Notes under the pieces: model-generated
Told to the model about the DNA's origin: nothing
What the model saw: the letters and a program-made list of their open reading frames with translations, nothing else
Databases searched by the model: none
Shown: positions 34,515 to 44,202 of the stretch, in pieces
How the letters are laid out: every line of letters starts with the position of its first letter
Position numbering within the stretch: the first letter of the stretch is position 1
Source of the DNA: an uncultured Pelagibacteraceae bacterium
GTDB lineage: Bacteria > Pseudomonadota > Alphaproteobacteria > Pelagibacterales > Pelagibacteraceae
Assembly: GCA_902546085.1 (NCBI GenBank)
Contig: CACCIO010000001.1
Span: 92,246 to 156,245 of the forward strand
DNA length: 64,000 nucleotides
Reading direction: 5' to 3'
Made by a program: the position numbers and the translations under genes

Positions 34515-35294
34515 ATGACTAGTAACATCAAAATTAAAGAAATTAACAATGAGGTTTCATCAATTATCATCGACGAACCTAAAACTTATAACTCTTTATC
34601 ATTCAAAAATCTTTCAGATTTATTAAAGGCATTAAAAAAATTAGATGCTGATAAAAAAGTTAAAGTAATAATATTAGAGGGTGCTGGTAAAGGGTTTAGT
34701 GCAGGACACAATTTAAAAGAAGTTAGAGGTTTAGAGAAGAGAGATAAATATCTTAAGTTGTTTAATCTTTGTTCAAAAGTAATGCTTCAGATTGTTGAAG
34801 GTAGAAAACCAGTAGTTGCTAAAGTTCATGGTGCAGCATTTGCAGCAGGTTGTCAATTAGTTGCAAGTTGTGATTTAGCATACAGTACAAAAGATGCATT
34901 GTTTGCTACTCCAGGTGTAAATATTGGTTTATTTTGCAGCACGCCAATGGTTGCTGTAAGCAGAAAGATAAATCGAAAACCAATGATGAAAATGTTGTTA
35001 ACAGGAGAACCTATCAAAGCTAATTATGCAAAAGAAATAGGATTAATAAATGATTATTTTTCAAAATCAAAATTAAATAATGAAGTATTAAAGGTAGCAA
35101 ACAAAATTGCCTCAAAATCTAATTTGACAATTAAAATTGGAAAACAAGCTTTTTACAAACAATTAGAAATGCCTTTAAATAAAGCTTATGCTTATACAAG
35201 TAAAATGATGACCCTTAACATGATGGCAATGGATGCTAAAGAAGGCATTTCTGCTTTTTTAGAAAAAAGAAAACCAAATTGGAAAAATAAATAG
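34515..35294 (+). CDS. Enoyl-CoA hydratase/isomerase-fold protein, ECHDC3-like
   Basis: 259-residue crotonase-fold protein. GFSAGHNLKEV near 69-79 and HGAAFAAGCQLVASCDLA near 103-120 place the oxyanion-hole strands. Both catalytic glutamates of true hydratases are replaced: GCQL where hydratases have GCEL, and TPGVNIG where they have xPEIxxG. This pattern, with LFCSTP, recalls human ECHDC3, whose reaction is unknown. A simple acrylyl-CoA hydratase (AcuH) role is therefore not supported. The gene starts directly after the oxygenase stop and shares a base with the next start. Confidence 0.82.
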   Translation: MTSNIKIKEINNEVSSIIIDEPKTYNSLSFKNLSDLLKALKKLDADKKVKVIILEGAGKGFSAGHNLKEVRGLEKRDKYLKLFNLCSKVMLQIVEGRKPVVAKVHGAAFAAGCQLVASCDLAYSTKDALFATPGVNIGLFCSTPMVAVSRKINRKPMMKMLLTGEPIKANYAKEIGLINDYFSKSKLNNEVLKVANKIASKSNLTIKIGKQAFYKQLEMPLNKAYAYTSKMMTLNMMAMDAKEGISAFLEKRKPNWKNK

Positions 35295-35476
35295 TGATAA
35301 AAAATATTTTAATAGTAGTTTTTATTATTATTGGTGCATTAGTAATTTATAATTTTAAGGATCATAATCAAAAAAGAGCGATCGAAGCATGTGTGGCTGG
35401 AACTAAAACATTGGAAAAACCAATGACTGCTTCTGAGGCAAGAATATTTTGTGAAGAACAAATTAAAAATAATTAA
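35294..35476 (+). CDS. Small single-span membrane protein, 60 residues
   Basis: GTG start sharing the final A-G of the previous stop region (AGTG), then one hydrophobic helix at about 3-20 (NILIVVFIIIGALVIY) and a soluble tail with ACVAGTK and ARIFCEEQIKNN, which holds two cysteines 23 residues apart and could face the periplasm. No family recognised. One-base overlap with the following CoA-binding gene (TAATG) supports translation. Confidence 0.62.
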   Translation: MIKNILIVVFIIIGALVIYNFKDHNQKRAIEACVAGTKTLEKPMTASEARIFCEEQIKNN

Positions 35477-35910
35477 TGAGTGATATTAAGGAAATTCTTT
35501 CAAAATATAAGACTATTGCTATGGTAGGAGTAAGTAATGATCCTACTAAAGCATCAACTATTGTAATGAAATATATGCAAGAATATGGATATAAAGTTTA
35601 TCCAGTTAACCCCAGAGCCGAGGGTAAAAAAATTTTAGGACAAGAGGTTTTTGCTAAAATATCAGATATTAAAGATCAGATTGATATCGTGGATGTTTTT
35701 AGACCATCTAAAGAAGTCTATGATATAGCAGAGGATACAATTAAAATTGGGGCTAAAGTTTTATGGTTGCAGCTTGGTATACGAGACGAAAAAGCAAAAG
35801 AATTGATGGAAAAAAATGATATTAAGTATGTAGAAAACAAATGTACTAAAATGGAATATCAAAAGTATTTTTTAAAAGTTAGACAGGCGTTTCCAGTTTT
35901 GAGTGACTAA
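35476..35910 (+). CDS. CoA-binding domain protein (YccU-like)
   Basis: 144 residues of a single Rossmann-like CoA_binding domain: TIAMVGVSNDPTKAS near 13-27 binds the nucleotide, YGYKVYPVNPR near 37-47 and DVFRPSKEVYDIAE near 76-89 are family segments. These stand-alone proteins resemble the N-terminus of succinyl-CoA ligase but their role is not established. It is coupled by one-base overlaps to both neighbours. Confidence 0.85.
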   Translation: MSDIKEILSKYKTIAMVGVSNDPTKASTIVMKYMQEYGYKVYPVNPRAEGKKILGQEVFAKISDIKDQIDIVDVFRPSKEVYDIAEDTIKIGAKVLWLQLGIRDEKAKELMEKNDIKYVENKCTKMEYQKYFLKVRQAFPVLSD

Positions 35911-37520
35911 TGAACAGAGTAATTAAGTTTTTAGATAGTACTTTTTTAGACTTGGGTCGACAATTTAAGTGGACTTACTTGCCACCATTAATGGTATATA
36001 TGGCTGCAGGTATATCTGGTTTAACAGGTATAGTTGGCACGTTCTTTGTTAAAGATTATTTGAATTTATCTGCTGCATTTCTTGCAGGCCTGGGTTTTTG
36101 GGCAGGTATTCCTTGGGCATTAAAAATGCCACTAGGTCATCTAGTAGATCTTATTTGGGAAAGAAAAAATTATATGGTCTACTTTGGTGCATCTTTAATT
36201 GCGCTAAGTTTACTAATTATGTATGGGCTGATTATTCATACAGAAGAAATGTCTCAAGTTTTTTCTGTAGAGACTTGGTTTGTGATTAGTGTGATTTTGG
36301 CTCCTGTTGGTTATGTAGTTCAAGATGTAGTTGCTGATGCTATGACTGTGGAAGCTGTTCCTTTAGTTGATGAAAATGGAGGAGACTACTCTAAAGATCA
36401 AATAAAAATTATGCATACAACAATGCAGACACTTGGACGGTTCGCAATTATTGGTGGTACTGTCCTTGTAGCGTTAGTTAATGTGATATTGTTTAGAGAC
36501 GTAGAGAGTTTAGAACAGACTGAGAAGATAAATTTATATGGAATTATTTATATCTACGCACTTGTAATACCTATAGTTTCTGTCCTAGGTGTAATTTTAG
36601 CCAACTATTTAAGATATAAAAAAATTCAAACTTTAAAATCTAAAGGTTTAGAATTTAAAGATGAAAGAGGTAACGAGAAAACAAAAATAAACTGGTGGAT
36701 ATTAGGAGGGAGTTTAGTTTTTGTTATTTTCACATTGTCTATTGGGTCCTTTAAAGTACCATTTGCGCAAGAAATTGTATTTTTAGGTTCAGTAATAATT
36801 ATTTTGTTTTTGATGTTTAAGCTTATAAAAGAATTACCTCAGGAATTAAGATTAACTATTGTAGGTACAGCAGTAATTATATTTATATTTAGAGCTATGC
36901 CTGGACCTGGACCAGGATTAACATGGTTTGAAATTGATGAGCTCGGATTTAACGAGCAGTTTTTTTCTGTCCTATCATTACTTGCATCAATTTTAACATT
37001 AGCAGGTATTGTTTTGTTAAGACCGTTTATGGCAAATAATTCAATTGCTAAAATTATTGTTGTTTTAAGTATTGCTGGAGCAATTTTATTTTTACCAAGT
37101 GTTGGAATGTATTATGGTTTTCATAATTGGACAGCTTCTTTAACAGGTGGAATAGTTGATGCTAAGTTCATCGCATTAATAAACACAGCTCTTGAATCTC
37201 CTTTGGGACAAGTCTCAATGATTCCTCTTTTAGCATGGATAGCAAAAAATGCTCCAGCACACTTAAAAGCAACTTTTTTTGCAGTATTTGCATCCTTTAC
37301 AAATCTTGCGTTATCAGCAAGTGCACTAGGAACCAAGTATTTAAATGAAATCTTTACGGTCACAAGAGAAGTAAAAGATAAAGTTTCAGGTGAAATTCAA
37401 ACTACAGCAGATTATTCTGAACTTGGGATTTTATTAATTGTTGTGACACTTTTGACATTAATTCTTCCAATATTATTTGTAATTATTATCAATAATAGTA
37501 AATACAAAACATCGGAGTAA
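35910..37520 (+). CDS. Major-facilitator membrane carrier (folate/biopterin-transporter-like)
   Basis: A 536-residue inner-membrane protein with about twelve helices and a large cytosolic stretch in the middle (about 225-255, KKIQTLKSKGLEFKDERG in part). FWAGIPWALKMPLGHLVDLIW near 62-82 recalls the FBT/BT1 family loop (G-x3-W-x2-K-P-x2-G-x2-D). Transport of a folate-like or other anionic solute is possible, and would suit the folate-dependent enzymes around it, but this is inferred. It starts at the last base of the CoA-binding gene. Confidence 0.75.
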   Translation: MNRVIKFLDSTFLDLGRQFKWTYLPPLMVYMAAGISGLTGIVGTFFVKDYLNLSAAFLAGLGFWAGIPWALKMPLGHLVDLIWERKNYMVYFGASLIALSLLIMYGLIIHTEEMSQVFSVETWFVISVILAPVGYVVQDVVADAMTVEAVPLVDENGGDYSKDQIKIMHTTMQTLGRFAIIGGTVLVALVNVILFRDVESLEQTEKINLYGIIYIYALVIPIVSVLGVILANYLRYKKIQTLKSKGLEFKDERGNEKTKINWWILGGSLVFVIFTLSIGSFKVPFAQEIVFLGSVIIILFLMFKLIKELPQELRLTIVGTAVIIFIFRAMPGPGPGLTWFEIDELGFNEQFFSVLSLLASILTLAGIVLLRPFMANNSIAKIIVVLSIAGAILFLPSVGMYYGFHNWTASLTGGIVDAKFIALINTALESPLGQVSMIPLLAWIAKNAPAHLKATFFAVFASFTNLALSASALGTKYLNEIFTVTREVKDKVSGEIQTTADYSELGILLIVVTLLTLILPILFVIIINNSKYKTSE

Positions 37521-37531
37521 TTATTTATAAA

Positions 37532-37993
37532 ATGAAAACTATCTTTAAAGTATTAATTTTATTGTTGATATCCTCGACTTTTTCAAACGCTGAATTATTA
37601 AATCCAAATAGCACTATTAAACCAAAAGAAGTTATAAAGATCCAACTTAATGGACTTCAAAAAAATGACTCTAAATTCAAGGATAGTGGAATTGAGCAAA
37701 CATGGAATTTTGCTCACCCAAATAACAAGAGAGTAACAGGACCATTAAGCAAATTTAAGATGATGTTAAAAAGTGACTCTTACGGGATGATGATTAATCA
37801 CTTAAGTCATACAATTACTGAGCTTGGAAGTAGTGACAAATGGGCACAATTTGAAGTAATCATTCTTGATAAAAATAAGATTTATCACAAGTTCAATTGG
37901 CAAGTTGAAAAATATACTTTGGATGGAAGTTTAAAAGACTGTTGGTTAACTACAATGGTGTCTAGCCCAATCTCCCTAGGAAGTTCAATTTGA
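37532..37993 (+). CDS. Secreted DUF4864-like protein
   Basis: 153 residues with a signal peptide (MKTIFKVLILLLISSTFSNA, cleavage near 20). The mature part has VIKIQLNGLQKND near 34-46, WNFAHPNNKRVTGPLSKFKMM near 62-82 and a beta-rich end with DCWLTTMV, matching the DUF4864 pattern as I recall it. Function unknown; the fold is probably NTF2/SnoaL-like. It lies in the operon after the MFS gene, 11 bases away. Confidence 0.68.
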   Translation: MKTIFKVLILLLISSTFSNAELLNPNSTIKPKEVIKIQLNGLQKNDSKFKDSGIEQTWNFAHPNNKRVTGPLSKFKMMLKSDSYGMMINHLSHTITELGSSDKWAQFEVIILDKNKIYHKFNWQVEKYTLDGSLKDCWLTTMVSSPISLGSSI

Positions 37994-38048
37994 TTTTCAA
38001 CATACATTTTTGTTTCGTAATAATTAAAAATTTAGTAGGAATCGCTGA

Positions 38049-40481
38049 ATGAAAACAAAAACTAAAGTTGTAGTAGTTGGTGGAGGAGTTGTAGGTGTAA
38101 GTGCTCTTTATCATTTAGCAAAAAAAGGTTGGTCTGACGTTGTCCTTGTTGAGAGAAAAGAGTTAACTTCAGGATCTACTTGGCATGCAGCAGGTTTATT
38201 ACCTTTGTTTAATATGAGTTATTCTGTAGGACAGCTTCATAAATACGCAGTTAATCTTTATAAAACACTGGAAGAAGAAACTGGAAAAAACGTTGGCTTT
38301 AGTGTTGTTTCAAATATTCGTTTAGCAAGTACAAAGGACAGAATGGATGAATATCATCAATATGCAGGTGTTGCTAGAACTATTGGAGTAGATGTAAAGT
38401 TCTTAAAACCAGAACAAGTAAAAGAAATTTGGCCGTTATGTCATACAGATGATTTAGTTGGTGCAATACAACATCCAGAAGATGGATATATTCAACCAGC
38501 AGATTTAACACAAGCTTTAGCTACAGGCGCAAGAAATAGAGGAGCTGAAATTTATAGAAACACAACGGTTCTATCAATGAGACAAACTAAAGATGGATGG
38601 ATTGTAGAAACAGATAAAGGATCTATAGAGTGCGAACATGTTATTTCATGTTCTGGAAATTTTGCAAGACAAACGGGTGAAATGGTAGGATTAGATATTC
38701 CTGTAATACCTGTGGAGCATCAATACATTGTTACAGAACCTCATCCTGCAATTCAAAAAAGGAAAAAAGATGGATTACCAGAAATGGGTGTCTTAAGAGA
38801 TAGTGATAGCCGATGGTATATGAGGGAAGAAGCTGGAGGATTAATTTTAGGCCCTTATGAAGATGGTGCACCAGCCTGTTATGTAGAAGGTCCATCAAAA
38901 AATTCTGAATATGAATTATTTCAAGAAGACTTAGATAGATTAGCTCCACACATTGAAGGAGCAATTCATAGAGTTCCTGCATTTGGAGAAGTTGGAGTAA
39001 AGAAAGTTTACAATGGAGCAATTTGCTATACACCTGATGGAAACCCAATTGTTGGACCAGCTTGGGGACTTAAGAATTTTTGGATTAATGAAGGACATAG
39101 TTTTGGAATAACAGCAGCAGGTGGTGCAGGATGGCAATTAGCAGAATGGATCGTTGATGGTGAACCTACGATTGATATGTTAGGAGTTGAACCAAGACGT
39201 TACGGAAATTATGCAACTAAATCTTATTTAAAAGCAAAAAATGAAGAAGCATACAGTCATGTCTTTATTGTTCATTATCCTGATGAAGAAAGACCAGCAG
39301 CAAGACCACTAAGAACAGCACCTTGTTATGAAAGAATGAAAAATTTAGGTGCTGTGTTTGGCCAGAAGTTTGGATGGGAAAGACCAAATTTTTTTGCAAC
39401 AGATGGAATGGAACAAAAAGATGATTGGTCATTTAGAAGATCAAAATGGTTTGATGCTATTAAAAAAGAATGTCAAAATGTAAAAGAAAATGTAGGTCTT
39501 TTAGATATGACTGCGTTTGCAAAATGTAGAATTAAGGGGCCTAAAGCAGAGGAATTTTTGGATTATTTAGTAGCTAATAAACTTCCAAAAAAGATTGGAC
39601 GAATAAATTTATGTCATGCCTTAAATACTAAGGGTGGGGTGCATTCAGAATTTACAATAATGAAAGAAGCAGAGAACAGTTACTATTTAGTTTCTGCTGG
39701 AGCGAATTTAAGATTGGATCATGACTGGATACAAAAATGGATGCCAGATGATGGATCAGTAATATTTGAAGATCTAACAAACAGTACAGGAGTTCTGGTA
39801 GTAGCAGGTCCTAAAGCTAGACAATTAATGCAAAAGGTTTCAACAGATGATTTTTCAAATGAGAATTTCAAATGGCTGACTGCTAAAAATGTAAATGTTG
39901 GGTACGCTCCAGTAAATGCAATGAGAGTAAATTTTGTGGGTGAGCTTGGTTGGGAATTACATCATCCAATTGAATATCAAAACCATATTTTTGATAAATT
40001 AATGGAAGCGGGAAAAGATTTAGGAATTAAACCTTTTGGAATTAGAGCTATGAATAGTTTAAGAGTTGAAAAATCTTACAAACTAGTTGGCACAGAATTA
40101 TCAATTGAATATTCACCTTATGAATCTGGTCTTGATAGATTTGTTCATCCAAACAAAGGTAACTTTATTGGCTTAGAAGCACTAAACAAATGGAGAGAAA
40201 AAGGTTTTGATAATAAATTAGTAACTTTAGAAGTTCATAACACTAAAGATGCTGATGTATTGGGAAATAATCCAATTTTTAAAGATGGTAAAGTTGTTGG
40301 AAGAGCAACGGGAGGTGAGTTTGGATTTAGATTAGATAAATCAATAGCTCTAGCAATGGTTAAGCCAGATTGTTCAAATGTAGGCGACAAATTAAAAGTT
40401 GATATATTAGGCGAAATGTACGACGCTACCGTCTTAGATGAAAGTCCATACGACTCAGAAAATAATTTATTGAGAGCTTAA
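38049..40481 (+). CDS. Dimethylglycine/sarcosine dehydrogenase-type FAD protein (paralogue 2)
   Basis: 810 residues with the same architecture as the 28612 gene: FAD domain (GGGVVGVSA at 11-19, SGSTWHAAG with His46 as probable covalent-FAD residue), FAO_M bridge, GcvT folate domain from about 440 with [11 protein letters not shown] near 632-642. The two paralogues differ throughout ([14 protein letters not shown] versus VHVISSDPNISRM after the flavin motif), which suggests different substrates, for example dimethylglycine and sarcosine. The stop shares a base with etfB, so electron acceptor and dehydrogenase are co-translated. Confidence 0.88.
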   Translation: MKTKTKVVVVGGGVVGVSALYHLAKKGWSDVVLVERKELTSGSTWHAAGLLPLFNMSYSVGQLHKYAVNLYKTLEEETGKNVGFSVVSNIRLASTKDRMDEYHQYAGVARTIGVDVKFLKPEQVKEIWPLCHTDDLVGAIQHPEDGYIQPADLTQALATGARNRGAEIYRNTTVLSMRQTKDGWIVETDKGSIECEHVISCSGNFARQTGEMVGLDIPVIPVEHQYIVTEPHPAIQKRKKDGLPEMGVLRDSDSRWYMREEAGGLILGPYEDGAPACYVEGPSKNSEYELFQEDLDRLAPHIEGAIHRVPAFGEVGVKKVYNGAICYTPDGNPIVGPAWGLKNFWINEGHSFGITAAGGAGWQLAEWIVDGEPTIDMLGVEPRRYGNYATKSYLKAKNEEAYSHVFIVHYPDEERPAARPLRTAPCYERMKNLGAVFGQKFGWERPNFFATDGMEQKDDWSFRRSKWFDAIKKECQNVKENVGLLDMTAFAKCRIKGPKAEEFLDYLVANKLPKKIGRINLCHALNTKGGVHSEFTIMKEAENSYYLVSAGANLRLDHDWIQKWMPDDGSVIFEDLTNSTGVLVVAGPKARQLMQKVSTDDFSNENFKWLTAKNVNVGYAPVNAMRVNFVGELGWELHHPIEYQNHIFDKLMEAGKDLGIKPFGIRAMNSLRVEKSYKLVGTELSIEYSPYESGLDRFVHPNKGNFIGLEALNKWREKGFDNKLVTLEVHNTKDADVLGNNPIFKDGKVVGRATGGEFGFRLDKSIALAMVKPDCSNVGDKLKVDILGEMYDATVLDESPYDSENNLLRA

Positions 40482-41230
40482 TGAAAATTTTAGTAGCTGT
40501 AAAAAGAGTTATTGATTACAACGTTCAAATCAGAGTAAAAGAAGATGGAACTGGTGTAGTTACTGACAATGTTAAAATGTCAACTAATCCCCCCGATGAT
40601 AATGCAATAGAAGAAGCTGTAAAAATTAAAGAGGCAGGTAAAGCTACAGATGTAGTTGCAATAACCGTTGGTGAAGAAAAAGCTCAAGAGACAGTCAGGA
40701 AAGCTTTAGCTGTTGGTGCAGACCGGGGTATTCATGTAAAGGTAGATGGAATAATAGAGCCACTCGCTGTTTCAAAAATTTTACAAAAAATAGTTGATAA
40801 AGAAAAACCAGATTTAGTGTTTATGGGCAAACAAGCAATCGATGATGATTGCAATCAAACAGGTCAAATGTTGAGTGCTTTATTAAATTGGCCACAAGCA
40901 ACATTCGCTTCAAAGATTGATGTTAAAGATAATAAATTAGAAGTAACTAGAGAAATAGATGAAGGTCTTGAAACAATTGAAATAAATGTTCCAGCCATTG
41001 TGACATGTGATCTTAGGTTGAATGAACCAAGATATGCTTCATTACCAAATATTATGAAAGCTAAGAAAAAACCCATTGAAGAAATCTCAGCCTCTGATTT
41101 AGGTGTGGATGTGTCTCCAAGATTAGAACAAATAAAAGTGGAAGAACCTCCAAAAAGAAAAGCGGGTATAAAAGTAGCAAATGTTGCTGAATTAGTTCAA
41201 AAATTAAAGAATGAGGCAAAGGTAATTTAA
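40481..41230 (+). CDS. etfB: Electron transfer flavoprotein, beta subunit
   Basis: 249 residues, normal for Etf[19 protein letters not shown] at the start, [16 protein letters not shown] near 37-52 and [17 protein letters not shown] near 115-131 (AMP-binding region) are diagnostic. With EtfA it carries electrons from DMGDH-type dehydrogenases to ETF-QO. Its first base is the last base of the upstream dehydrogenase stop and its last base is the etfA start, so the three form one translational unit. Confidence 0.96.
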   Translation: MKILVAVKRVIDYNVQIRVKEDGTGVVTDNVKMSTNPPDDNAIEEAVKIKEAGKATDVVAITVGEEKAQETVRKALAVGADRGIHVKVDGIIEPLAVSKILQKIVDKEKPDLVFMGKQAIDDDCNQTGQMLSALLNWPQATFASKIDVKDNKLEVTREIDEGLETIEINVPAIVTCDLRLNEPRYASLPNIMKAKKKPIEEISASDLGVDVSPRLEQIKVEEPPKRKAGIKVANVAELVQKLKNEAKVI

Positions 41231-42183
41231 TGGCAGTTTTACTTATAGCTGAGCATAATAATAAAGAGTTAAGACCATTTACTCTTAATGCAGCTACAGC
41301 AGCATCTCAAATTGATTCAGAGGTTCATGCTGTAATTATTGGTCATGATACTGCAGAAGTCGCAAAACAGTTATCTGAACTTCCAGTAGTTAAAAAAATA
41401 TTAAATGTTGAAGCAGCTTACTATGAAAACTTCACAGCAGAAAATTTTGCGCCAGTGATTGTAAAACTTGCTGAAAATTATTCTCATATTGTTTGTTCGG
41501 CAAATACATTTGGGAAAAATTTGATGCCAAGGATTGCAGCTCTTCTTGATACATCGCAGGTAAGTGACATTATTAAAGTAATATCATCAGATACTTTTTT
41601 AAGACCTATTTATGCTGGAAATGCTTTTGCAACGATTAAAAGCAATGATGCTAAAAAGTGTGTAACAATCAGACCAACATCTTTTGATCCTTGTGAGAGT
41701 ACAGGGGGATCAGCCTCAATTGAAAAAGTAGATGCTAGTGAAGAGTTTTCAAAAACAAAATTTATCAAAAGAGAAGAAATTAAATCTGATCGACCTGAGC
41801 TTGGAACGGCAAGAATAGTCGTCTCAGGTGGCAGAGGAATGCAAAGTGGAGATAATTTCAAATTAATTACAGAAATTGCTGACAAACTTGGTGCTGCGAT
41901 TGGAGCATCAAGAGCAGCAGTAGATGCTGGTTATATAAGTAATGATCATCAAGTAGGGCAAACAGGAAAGGTTGTTGTTCCAGATTTGTATATTGCTATC
42001 GGAATTTCTGGGGCGATTCAACATCTAGCTGGAATGAAGGAAAGTAAAGTTATTGTTGCAATTAATAAAGACGGTGAAGCACCAATTTTTAGTGTAGCAG
42101 ATTATGGTCTTGAGGCAGATTTATTTGAAGCAATACCTCAGTTCATGGAAGAACTGAACAAATTAAACACTATACAAAAATAA
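41230..42183 (+). CDS. etfA: Electron transfer flavoprotein, alpha subunit
   Basis: 317 residues, normal for EtfA. The FAD domain is clear: VVSGGRGMQSGDNF near 197-210, ASRAAVDAGYISNDHQVGQTGK (core GASRAAVDAGY) near 225-236, and ISGAIQHLAGMK near 264-275. It pairs with EtfB and feeds the ETF-quinone oxidoreductase encoded 23 bases downstream. Confidence 0.97.
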   Translation: MAVLLIAEHNNKELRPFTLNAATAASQIDSEVHAVIIGHDTAEVAKQLSELPVVKKILNVEAAYYENFTAENFAPVIVKLAENYSHIVCSANTFGKNLMPRIAALLDTSQVSDIIKVISSDTFLRPIYAGNAFATIKSNDAKKCVTIRPTSFDPCESTGGSASIEKVDASEEFSKTKFIKREEIKSDRPELGTARIVVSGGRGMQSGDNFKLITEIADKLGAAIGASRAAVDAGYISNDHQVGQTGKVVVPDLYIAIGISGAIQHLAGMKESKVIVAINKDGEAPIFSVADYGLEADLFEAIPQFMEELNKLNTIQK

Positions 42184-42206
42184 TCCTTACAGTTAAAAAC
42201 TAGGTT

Positions 42207-43826
42207 ATGTCTAGAGAATCAATGGAATATGATGTTGTAATTGTTGGTGGAGGTCCATCAGGATTATCAACTGCAATTAAATTAAAACAATTAGATCCAA
42301 ATTTGAATGTTTGTTTATTAGAAAAGGCATCAGAAATTGGAGCACATATTTTAAGCGGCAACGTATTTGAAACACGTGCACTAGATGAATTGTTACCTAA
42401 TTGGAAAGAACTAAATTCACCAATTAAAACAAAAGTAACTAAAGAAAAATTTTTATTTTTAGGAAAAAATAGATCATTTAGTTGGCCAACTTGGTTACTT
42501 CCGGCAGTTCAACAAAATCATAAAAATTATATTATTAGTCTTGCAAATTTATGTAGATGGCTTGCAGAACACGCTGAGGCTCTTGGTGTTGAAATTTTTC
42601 CAGGATTTCCAGCAAGTGAAATTTTATATAATGAAGATGGATCAGTTAAGGGTGTAGCCACTCAAGACATGGGTATAGATAAAGAAGGAAATAAAAAAGA
42701 CAGTTACGAACCTGGAATTGAACTTATAGGCAAAGTAACTGTTTTTGCAGAGGGCTGTAGAGGTCATTTAGGAAAACAACTCATTGAAAAATTTGAATTA
42801 AACAAAGGTAAAGATCCTCAGCAATATGGAATTGGATTTAAAGAAATTTGGGAAATAGAGGATAAAAATCATGATGAAGGTTTGGTTATGCATACAGCTG
42901 GATGGCCATTAGATAACAATACTTATGGCGGAAGTTTCATGTATCATGCTGAAAATAAACAAGTTTTTTTAGGCTATGTAATTGGTTTAGATTACAAAAA
43001 TCCACACTTATCTCCTTATGATGAATTTCAGAGGTTTAAAACACATCCAGCAATTAAAAAAATTATAGAAGGTGGAAAAAGAATTTCTTACGGTGCAAGA
43101 GCTTTAATTGAAGGTGGATTTCAGAGTCTGCCAAAAATGTTTATGCCCGGAGCTTTGTTAGTTGGTTGTGACGCCGGAACTTTAAATATGCCAAAAATTA
43201 AAGGCTCTCACACTGCTATGAAAAGTGGAATTATTGCTGCTGAAACTATTAATAAACACTTAAAAGAAAATAAAGATTTGTCGATTTATGAAGATAAATT
43301 TAAAAATAGCTGGTTATATAAAGAACTTTTTGAGGCTCGAAATGTAAAACCTAGTTTTAGCTGGGGATTAATTTTAGGAATAATTTTTACAGGTATTGAT
43401 CAAATTCTATTTAGAGGAAAACTTCCTTTTACACTAAAACATAAACATGCTGATCATGAAACATTAAAACCTGCAAATCAGATGCCAAAAATAGATTATC
43501 CAAAATATGATAATGTAATAACTTTTGACAAAACTAGTTCAGTTTATCTTACAGGAACTAATCATGTTGATAATCAACCGATTCATTTAAAACTTAAAGA
43601 TCCTGATTTACCAATAAATTATACTTTGGAGAAATTTGATGAACCTGCTCAAAGATATTGTCCCGCAGGTGTGTATGAAATCCAAAAAGAAAATGATGTA
43701 AATAAATTTGTGATCAATTCTCAGAATTGTATTCATTGTAAAACTTGCGATATTAAAGAACCATCTCAAAATATTACCTGGGTTACTCCAGAGGGTAGTG
43801 GTGGTCCAAGATATGGAAATATGTAA
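42207..43826 (+). CDS. etfD: Electron transfer flavoprotein-ubiquinone oxidoreductase
   Basis: 539 residues, membrane-associated, moves electrons from reduced ETF to ubiquinone. The FAD motif is VVIVGGGPSGLS near 10-21; the C-terminal ferredoxin-like domain carries the [4Fe-4S] cysteines in RYCPAGVYE and NCIHCKTCDIKEPSQNI. The usual ending GSGGPRYGNM is present. Placed directly after etfBA, it completes the path from dimethylglycine/sarcosine dehydrogenase to the quinone pool. Confidence 0.95.
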   Translation: MSRESMEYDVVIVGGGPSGLSTAIKLKQLDPNLNVCLLEKASEIGAHILSGNVFETRALDELLPNWKELNSPIKTKVTKEKFLFLGKNRSFSWPTWLLPAVQQNHKNYIISLANLCRWLAEHAEALGVEIFPGFPASEILYNEDGSVKGVATQDMGIDKEGNKKDSYEPGIELIGKVTVFAEGCRGHLGKQLIEKFELNKGKDPQQYGIGFKEIWEIEDKNHDEGLVMHTAGWPLDNNTYGGSFMYHAENKQVFLGYVIGLDYKNPHLSPYDEFQRFKTHPAIKKIIEGGKRISYGARALIEGGFQSLPKMFMPGALLVGCDAGTLNMPKIKGSHTAMKSGIIAAETINKHLKENKDLSIYEDKFKNSWLYKELFEARNVKPSFSWGLILGIIFTGIDQILFRGKLPFTLKHKHADHETLKPANQMPKIDYPKYDNVITFDKTSSVYLTGTNHVDNQPIHLKLKDPDLPINYTLEKFDEPAQRYCPAGVYEIQKENDVNKFVINSQNCIHCKTCDIKEPSQNITWVTPEGSGGPRYGNM

Positions 43827-43827
43827 A

Positions 43828-44202
43828 TTATGACAAATCTATTGCAAACTTTTTTAAAGTTTCAATAGGCACATATTTAAGAGTGTTTTCATGAGTTCTT
43901 TTCAAAAATATTGGACATCCTTTACCGGCTTCAATTGCTCTTGCATACCAACTAGCACACAAACACCATCCATCTCCATCTTTTAAACCTGGAAACCCAA
44001 ATTCAGGATGTGGAGTAATCAAATCGTTACCTGCTTCTTTCATCCACTCTAAGCATTCGGTAGTAACTTTAGCACAGACTGTATGAAGTCCATGATCATT
44101 CTCGTCAGTATTACAACAACCATCACGAAACCATCCTGTTAAAGGATCATTTGAACATTCCTCCAAGTCTTCACCTAATACATTTTTTTGTTTTTCACTC
44201 AT
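43828..44202 (-). CDS. DUF2237 family protein
   Basis: 124 residues, unusually rich in conserved cysteine, tryptophan and glycine: NVLGEDLEECSNDPLTGWFRDGCC early, then DGWCLCASWYARAIEAGKGCP near 76-96, which are the DUF2237 hallmarks. No function is established for the family; the cysteines suggest metal binding. It directly abuts hisI on the minus strand. It converges on ETF-QO with a one-base gap. Confidence 0.88.
   Translation of the reverse strand: MSEKQKNVLGEDLEECSNDPLTGWFRDGCCNTDENDHGLHTVCAKVTTECLEWMKEAGNDLITPHPEFGFPGLKDGDGWCLCASWYARAIEAGKGCPIFLKRTHENTLKYVPIETLKKFAIDLS

Noticed and set aside
34515..35294. Acrylyl-CoA hydratase (AcuH) completing a DMSP cleavage pathway
   Set aside because: Both catalytic glutamates of enoyl-CoA hydratases are replaced, so the hydratase role is not supported.
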